In this document: piece after piece, positions 41,216-45,775 of the stretch
Layout of the letters: every line of letters starts with the position of its first letter
Position numbering within the stretch: the stretch's first letter is position 1
DNA from: Clostridium tepidiprofundi DSM 19306
Lineage (GTDB): Bacteria > Bacillota > Clostridia > Clostridiales > Clostridiaceae
Reading direction: 5' to 3'
Assembly: GCF_001594005.1 (NCBI RefSeq)
Contig: NZ_LTBA01000021.1
Span: 1 to 45,775 of the forward strand
DNA length: 45,775 nucleotides
Position numbers and translations under genes: made by a program
Notes under the pieces: generated by a model
Seen by the model: only the letters and a program-made list of their open reading frames with translations
Databases searched by the model: none
What the model was told of the DNA's origin: nothing

Positions 41216-41914
41216 ATGGAAAACAAAAATAAAATTTTAGTTATCGATGATAATAGAGATATTTGTACAACAATAAAAGATTATTTGCAGAATTATAATT
41301 ACAATGTTGCTACTGTTCAAAACTGTAGAGATGCACTGAATATTATAAATCAAAAATTTGATTTGATTATATTAGATATAATGATGCCAGATATGGATGG
41401 GATAGAATTCTGTAAAATTATTAGAGATAAAATATCTTGTCCTATAATTTTTGTGAGTGCTAAACTTTTAGAGGAAGATAAGATTGAGGCTCTTTCTATA
41501 GGAGGAGATGATTACATAACCAAGCCATTTAGTTTTAGAGAATTAAAAGCAAGAATAGAAAGTCATCTAAGAAGGGAACACAGGTTGCAGAATAAGGAAA
41601 TTTATATATTAAGCTCTGGGAATATAGTGATTGATATTTTGGCTAATGAAATAATTTGTAATGGTGAAAAACTTAAGCTAACTAAGAAAGAATTTGAACT
41701 TATAAAATTTTTAATTATAAATAAAAATATAGTACTTTCAAAAGAAAAGATTTTTGATAATGTATGGGGAATAGATTCTGAAAGCTACTTAGAAACTGTT
41801 ACGGAGAGTATAAAAAATATTAGAAAGAAAATTAGGAGCTTAGATAAAGAAAAATCCTATATAACTACTGTTTATGGTCGAGGATACAAGTGGGAAGTGA
41901 AAGATGAAATATGA
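41216..41914 (+). CDS. OmpR/PhoB-family response regulator
   Basis: A 232-residue regulator. The receiver domain has KILVIDDNRDI, the phosphoacceptor Asp54 in LIILDIMMPDMDG, and KPFSFRELKAR. The winged-helix effector spans about 130-230 (TKKEFELIKFLI, ITTVYGRGYKW). ATG 41216 was chosen because GAGGAGG lies just upstream. Its stop overlaps the kinase start by 4 bases. With the downstream ABC genes it forms a LanRK-LanFE-type immunity locus that senses antimicrobial peptides and induces the transporter. Confidence 0.93.
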   Translation: MENKNKILVIDDNRDICTTIKDYLQNYNYNVATVQNCRDALNIINQKFDLIILDIMMPDMDGIEFCKIIRDKISCPIIFVSAKLLEEDKIEALSIGGDDYITKPFSFRELKARIESHLRREHRLQNKEIYILSSGNIVIDILANEIICNGEKLKLTKKEFELIKFLIINKNIVLSKEKIFDNVWGIDSESYLETVTESIKNIRKKIRSLDKEKSYITTVYGRGYKWEVKDEI

Positions 41915-43332
41915 AGAATAAAACTATAAAAAGAGACTTTTATAATTTAGTATTAAAAATAGTGATATATACGATTATTTCAACTATAATTACGTATTCA
42001 CTTATGGTAATCATTATGATATTAACTAATGATAAACCAACAGATTATTATTTAAAGTATATTGATAAAATAGAAAAAGAAATTAATGAAAAAGGAGACA
42101 GTATTTTAGAAGGAAATCTAATAGATATAAAAAAATATAGCCCAAGAATTCATGGTGAAGTTATAGATATAAACGGTAACCACTTATATGGTGAAAAAGA
42201 AGTAAAAAACCCTAAATTTAATGTAATTACTTCTATGAACAGGGATAGATACTATAATAACTATATTTATAGATACATAAGTATAATTTCTGATAATAAC
42301 ATAAAAGCTATTTATGTTATTAAAGCTCCTTTTTCTTTTGTGAAAAATAATTTTCAGCATAATAAAATAAAAATGATTATGTATTTAATAATTTTAATGT
42401 CTCCTGTATTGTATTTTGTGATATATTTATTTTTATTTACTTCAAAACTATATAAATCTATATCCAAAAATATAGATATTCTTTTGGAGGGTTCTCAAAA
42501 AATTTGCGATGGAAACCTTGATTTTTATATTACTGGAGTACGAGGAGTAGAATTTTGTAAAATTGAAGAAGCATTTAACACTATGGTGAAAGTGCTTAGA
42601 AATAATATTAAAGAATTATCTAAATTGGATGAAGAACGAAAAATGATGGTTTCATCTATTGCGCATGATATACGAACACCAATAACTGTAATTAAAGGTC
42701 AACTTGAAATAATATATGATTTAAAGAACTCTCCAAACTATGAAATATATGATAACATGAATATAATAAATAAAAATTGTGATAAGATGATTAATTTGAC
42801 TGATAATTTGTCTTTGCTTTATAAAGTAGATGGGAAATGTTTTTTGTTGAGAAATGAAAAAATAGATTTAAAGAGGTTTCTAAAAGATAAAGAATTAGAA
42901 ATGAAGAAATTATCTGAAAGAGAAAATATAACAATTGAATTTAAAATTAATTTAAATAAAGATAAATATATGTTAGATAGTACCATGCTAACTAGAGTGT
43001 TAGACAATATACTCTTTAACAGCTTGAGGTTCACACACAAAGGTAAAATAATTCTTGAGATATATGATGAACACTATATTGGAAATATCAAAAAAATTAA
43101 TTTCAAATGCGTTGATACAGGGATTGGATTTAAAGAAAAAGATACATCAAAACTATTTGAACCTTTTTACCAAAATGAAAACTATAAAAATCATTTTGGC
43201 TTAGGTCTTTATATATCAAAAAAGATTATCAAAAATTTTAATGGAGAAATAAAAGCATATAACAATAATTTTGGTGGAGCTACTGTCGAATTTTACATAC
43301 TAGAATTAAAGGAGTATATTAATTATTCTTAA
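41911..43332 (+). CDS. membrane sensor histidine kinase
   Basis: A 473-residue kinase with two membrane helices (about 14-36 and 152-173) enclosing a 115-residue outside sensor, a HAMP linker (residues 175-230), HisKA with His252 in SSIAHDIRTPITV, and a HATPase (DNILFNSLRFTH, DTGIGFKEKDTSKLFE, FGLGLYISKKI). It phosphorylates the regulator encoded just upstream (ATGA overlap). The size and locus match kinases of lantibiotic resistance modules. Confidence 0.92.
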   Translation: MKNKTIKRDFYNLVLKIVIYTIISTIITYSLMVIIMILTNDKPTDYYLKYIDKIEKEINEKGDSILEGNLIDIKKYSPRIHGEVIDINGNHLYGEKEVKNPKFNVITSMNRDRYYNNYIYRYISIISDNNIKAIYVIKAPFSFVKNNFQHNKIKMIMYLIILMSPVLYFVIYLFLFTSKLYKSISKNIDILLEGSQKICDGNLDFYITGVRGVEFCKIEEAFNTMVKVLRNNIKELSKLDEERKMMVSSIAHDIRTPITVIKGQLEIIYDLKNSPNYEIYDNMNIINKNCDKMINLTDNLSLLYKVDGKCFLLRNEKIDLKRFLKDKELEMKKLSERENITIEFKINLNKDKYMLDSTMLTRVLDNILFNSLRFTHKGKIILEIYDEHYIGNIKKINFKCVDTGIGFKEKDTSKLFEPFYQNENYKNHFGLGLYISKKIIKNFNGEIKAYNNNFGGATVEFYILELKEYINYS

Positions 43333-43370
43333 TTTTACTGATTGATAATTGGTTGAATTTTGTAAATGAG

Positions 43371-43404
43371 CTGAATAATCTTCTATGATTTTTCAGTTTT
43401 TTTA
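43371..43404 (+). terminator. terminator between kinase and ABC genes
   Basis: CTGAATAATC and GATTTTTCAG (one mismatch) around TTCTAT, followed by TTTTTTTATTTT. The ABC genes after it probably have their own inducible promoter within 43405-43505; no clear -10 was chosen. Confidence 0.7.
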
Positions 43405-43505
43405 TTTTCCTTATAAAATCCTTATATTTCTTTGCTAACATAATCATACAAAGATAACTACAATATAACATACTTTGAATGTTAGATATGGAGAGGAGTA
43501 AAGAA

Positions 43506-44195
43506 ATGAGAGAATATTTTTTAGAAACAAGGAATTTAACAAAAAAATTTAGGAGTCAAATAGCTGTAAATTCAATAAATCTAAAAATAGAAAAGGCTAG
43601 TATATATGGGTTTTTAGGTCCAAATGGAGCTGGCAAATCTACTACGCTAAAGATGATCACAGGCCTTTTATACCCTAGTAGTGGAGAGATAATTATCGAT
43701 GGTCATGAATGGAGCAGAAAAGATCTTAAATATATAGGTGCTCTTATAGAATCGCCTGCTTTTTATGGAAACTTAACAGCTGTAGAAAATTTGAAAGTTC
43801 ATGCAAAACTTTTAAATATTCCAGATAGTAGAATCGATGAAGTTTTATACATTGTGGACTTAAAAGATACAGGAAATAAAAAAGCAGGACAATTTTCATT
43901 GGGAATGAAACAAAGACTTGGAATTGCAATAGCACTTTTAAATAATCCTAAACTACTCATACTAGATGAACCAACAAATGGGTTGGATCCATTAGGAATA
44001 GAAGAGTTAAGAAGATTGATTAAATCATTAAAAAATATAGGAATAACAATTATTTTTTCAAGTCATATATTATCAGAAGTTCAGCAAGTTGCCGAATATA
44101 TAGGCATCATATATAAAGGGGAATTAAGATATCAAAATAAGATCGATAAAAATGAAGATTTAGAAAAACTATTTATGGATATTGTAACCAAATAA
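43506..44195 (+). CDS. lantibiotic-protection-type ABC transporter ATPase (LanF-like)
   Basis: A 229-residue ATPase. Walker A GPNGAGKSTTL, Q loop ALIESPAFYGNLTA as in the bacitracin/lantibiotic subgroup, signature FSLGMKQRLGIA, Walker B LLILDEPTNGLDP, switch His in FSSHILSEVQQ. The start ATG 43506 follows GGAGAGGAG; upstream in-frame ATGs overlap or precede the site. It partners with the permease 19 bases downstream. Confidence 0.9.
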   Translation: MREYFLETRNLTKKFRSQIAVNSINLKIEKASIYGFLGPNGAGKSTTLKMITGLLYPSSGEIIIDGHEWSRKDLKYIGALIESPAFYGNLTAVENLKVHAKLLNIPDSRIDEVLYIVDLKDTGNKKAGQFSLGMKQRLGIAIALLNNPKLLILDEPTNGLDPLGIEELRRLIKSLKNIGITIIFSSHILSEVQQVAEYIGIIYKGELRYQNKIDKNEDLEKLFMDIVTK

Positions 44196-44214
44196 TAAAC
44201 AGGAGGTTTTCACA

Positions 44215-44949
44215 ATGATCAATATGCTTCAATCTGAGAATCTAAAGTATAAGAGAACTTTTTCTAAAAAACTTTTTTTCATTGCTCCAATGTATATATT
44301 GATTCAAATTATTGCTTTTAGCAAATATGTTTTTTTAAATTCAATGAATTGGTGGAGCATTTGTTTTATGCCTTTTACTATAAGTATAATTTGTACTCTT
44401 TCAACACGCAGAGAAAGAAAGTCAGGAAATTATAGAACATTAAAATCTAAATATATAGATTTAAGAAAAATGTGGATTAGTAAAATTTTGGTTATAGCTT
44501 ATTACACATTTTTAGCTTCATTAATGCTTATACTATACTTTTTAGTGGTTAAATTAATTTATAGTACTTCATTTATACCTTTAGATAAATTGTTTTTTGG
44601 AACTTTTGTAATTTGGCTTACAACACTTATATTGATTCCAATATGCTTATTTTTATCAGAAGCTGTAGGAGCTTTTTCATCAATATTAGTAACGTGTGCA
44701 GGTATTGTTGTTGCAATACTAATGGCAACAAAAGTGGGGTGGTATCTGTGTCCATGGAGCCTCAATATTAGACTTATGTGTCCTATTTTAAAATTACATC
44801 CTAATGGAACTCAATTGAATCCAGGTAATTTTCTATTAGATTCTTCAGTAATACCTATAGGAATTATTATTGGAATCACAGGTTTTGCCGTATTATCCAT
44901 ACTAACAAGTTTATGGTTTGCTAAAAAGGAGGATACAACTGTTGTTTAA
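44215..44949 (+). CDS. lantibiotic-immunity-type ABC permease (LanE/MutE-like)
   Basis: A 244-residue, six-helix permease. MLQSENLKYKRTFSKKLFFI at the N-terminus and STRRERKSGNYRTLKSKYID in the first cytoplasmic loop are typical for MutE/EpiE proteins, as is WSLNIRLMCPILKLHPNGT. CAGGAGG lies 8 nt before ATG 44215. LanFEG systems normally have a second permease (LanG) directly downstream; here a decayed IS607 element follows instead. A full exporter may therefore be lacking, or the permease may act as a homodimer. Confidence 0.88.
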   Translation: MINMLQSENLKYKRTFSKKLFFIAPMYILIQIIAFSKYVFLNSMNWWSICFMPFTISIICTLSTRRERKSGNYRTLKSKYIDLRKMWISKILVIAYYTFLASLMLILYFLVVKLIYSTSFIPLDKLFFGTFVIWLTTLILIPICLFLSEAVGAFSSILVTCAGIVVAILMATKVGWYLCPWSLNIRLMCPILKLHPNGTQLNPGNFLLDSSVIPIGIIIGITGFAVLSILTSLWFAKKEDTTVV

Positions 44950-44990
44950 AAAATGCTCAAACTTAGACAAAATTAACTAAAATTATTTGA

Positions 44991-45389
44991 TATGTATATA
45001 AACTTTTTGCAAGTGGTTTAAATGATAAGCGTAGACAATTAATTAAAATGTTTAGAAGATTAAATGAAGTAGATACTATAATAGTTGAATATCCTGATAG
45101 GTTAGCTAGATTTGGATATAATTATCTTAAAGAGTTTGCAAAATCATTAAATGTAAGTATTGAAGCAGTTGAACAAAACAAAAAGTTAGGACCAAATGAA
45201 GAAATGGTTAATGATTTAATAAGTATAGTTAGTTGTTTCAGTGCTAGATTGTATGGAGCAAGAGGTGAAAGAAAAAAAAAGAAAACTAACAATGAATTAG
45301 AGAAAGAAAGGCAGGTGCAAAATATTAATGAAAACAACAATGAGAGCAATATTGATAAATCTAAACGACAAACAGAAATCAATAATTGA
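44991..45389 (+). pseudogene. IS607-type serine recombinase (tnpA), N-terminal half missing
   Basis: The frame is open from after a TGA at 44988-44990 and encodes LFASGLNDKRRQLIKMFRRL, VDTIIVEYPDRLARFGYNYL and MVNDLISIVSCFSARLYGAR, the second half of an IS607 resolvase catalytic domain. The N-terminal DNA-binding region and the catalytic Ser are missing. Downstream residues are Lys/Glu/Asn-rich as in family members. The next gene overlaps the end by 62 bases, the usual IS607 arrangement. Confidence 0.85.
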
Positions 45390-45775
45390 TAATATGATGT
45401 TAGTATTTTGCACTGCAATAAGGTTTTCTTTCAAAAGACTTCTTGAAGGTGAAATAAAAAAAGGTGAATTAGAAAAAATAGTAGCTCATAAATATAATTT
45501 AAATATACGTCAAGCTAAAGATGCCGTTGAGAGTGCAAGACAGACAATAGTTTCTCAAAGAGAATTGCTCAAAGAAAATAGAGATAATTATAAAAAGAAA
45601 GTTAAGGCTGTTGAAAAACAGTTAAAAAATGATAAATTATCTCAAAAGAAAAGGAATGCTTTAAAAAGTAAGCTCGATAAAAGAAAAAGAAGATTAGCCT
45701 ATTTTCAAAAACATATTGATAATAAAACTATTCCCCCTGTTACATTTGGTACTAAAAAAATGTTCATCAAAAGAT
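45328..45775 (+). CDS. tnpB: TnpB-family protein of an IS607-type element (cut by window edge)
   Basis: 149 codons are visible from ATG 45328 with AGGTG about 10 nt upstream. The N-terminus (MKTTMRAILINLNDKQKSII), then a Lys/Glu-rich helical region, and PPVTFGTKKMFIKR near the edge match the N-terminal part of a TnpB-related protein, the RNA-guided nuclease family of IS605/IS607 elements. The RuvC catalytic residues lie beyond the window. Whether it is intact cannot be told. Its partner tnpA is defective. Confidence 0.8.
   Translation, partial: MKTTMRAILINLNDKQKSIIDNMMLVFCTAIRFSFKRLLEGEIKKGELEKIVAHKYNLNIRQAKDAVESARQTIVSQRELLKENRDNYKKKVKAVEKQLKNDKLSQKKRNALKSKLDKRKRRLAYFQKHIDNKTIPPVTFGTKKMFIKR

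Overview
The window reads as chromosome of a low-GC, anaerobic, spore-forming Firmicute, most likely a Clostridium sensu stricto. The evidence is strongly A/T-biased codon use, AGGAGG-type ribosome sites before most genes, de novo NAD genes in nadA-nadB-nadC order, an in-frame UGA in a HesB-like gene that fits selenocysteine use, and several Clostridium-typical small families (DUF1659, DUF2922, BhlA/UviB). I saw no rRNA, tRNA or CRISPR array.

Layout. 1-1.9 kb: a start-less alpha/beta hydrolase and phosphoglycerate mutase. 2-9.9 kb: a cell-wall cluster with two glucosaminidase-type enzymes, a transglutaminase-like surface protein, an RsgI-like membrane protein and a CPBP protease. 10-13.1 kb: nadABC. 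13.2-17.7 kb (minus strand): an orphan sensor kinase, a HesB-like selenoprotein whose UGA splits the reading frame, and psuK-psuG for pseudouridine breakdown.

18-32 kb is a damaged accessory region. Two copies of a 375-bp non-coding element, 372/375 identical and in opposite orientation, bound it at 19110-19484 and 31722-32096. Each has a consensus promoter (TTGAAA, 17-bp spacer, TATAAT) that would transcribe a structured RNA through the element's TTCAC end into flanking DNA, the arrangement expected of an IS200/IS605 guide-RNA end without its nuclease gene. Between and beside them lie a truncated ABC permease, a truncated MFS transporter, a three-gene ABC exporter flanked by two IS-end-like fragments, a three-gene cassette of unknown function whose first gene seems to start with AUU, decayed relatives of that cassette, a transposase remnant, an aminoglycoside-nucleotidyltransferase-like gene, a VOC gene with an apparent internal deletion, and a metallo-beta-lactamase/HAD frame fusion.

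32-36.4 kb: a MerR-methyltransferase fusion with a textbook 19-bp-spacer operator-promoter, an AAA-like ATPase/nuclease protein, a possible PBECR nuclease, an independently promoted and terminated structured RNA of about 175 nt, and a cluster of DnaA boxes. 36.5-39 kb: a nickel/cobalt ECF transporter on the minus strand. 40-41 kb: four small holin/LysM-type genes. 41.2-45 kb: a lantibiotic-immunity-type locus (response regulator, kinase, ABC ATPase, one permease) that stops where a decayed IS607-type element (tnpA fragment plus tnpB) begins. The last gene runs off the window.

Most likely joint functions are wall remodelling (2-9 kb), NAD synthesis, nucleoside salvage, Ni/Co uptake, and sensing with export of membrane-active peptides (41-45 kb). 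The strongest leads for new biology are the promoter-bearing 375-bp elements, the 36-kb RNA with its DnaA-box cluster, and the unknown cassette beside the ABC exporter.
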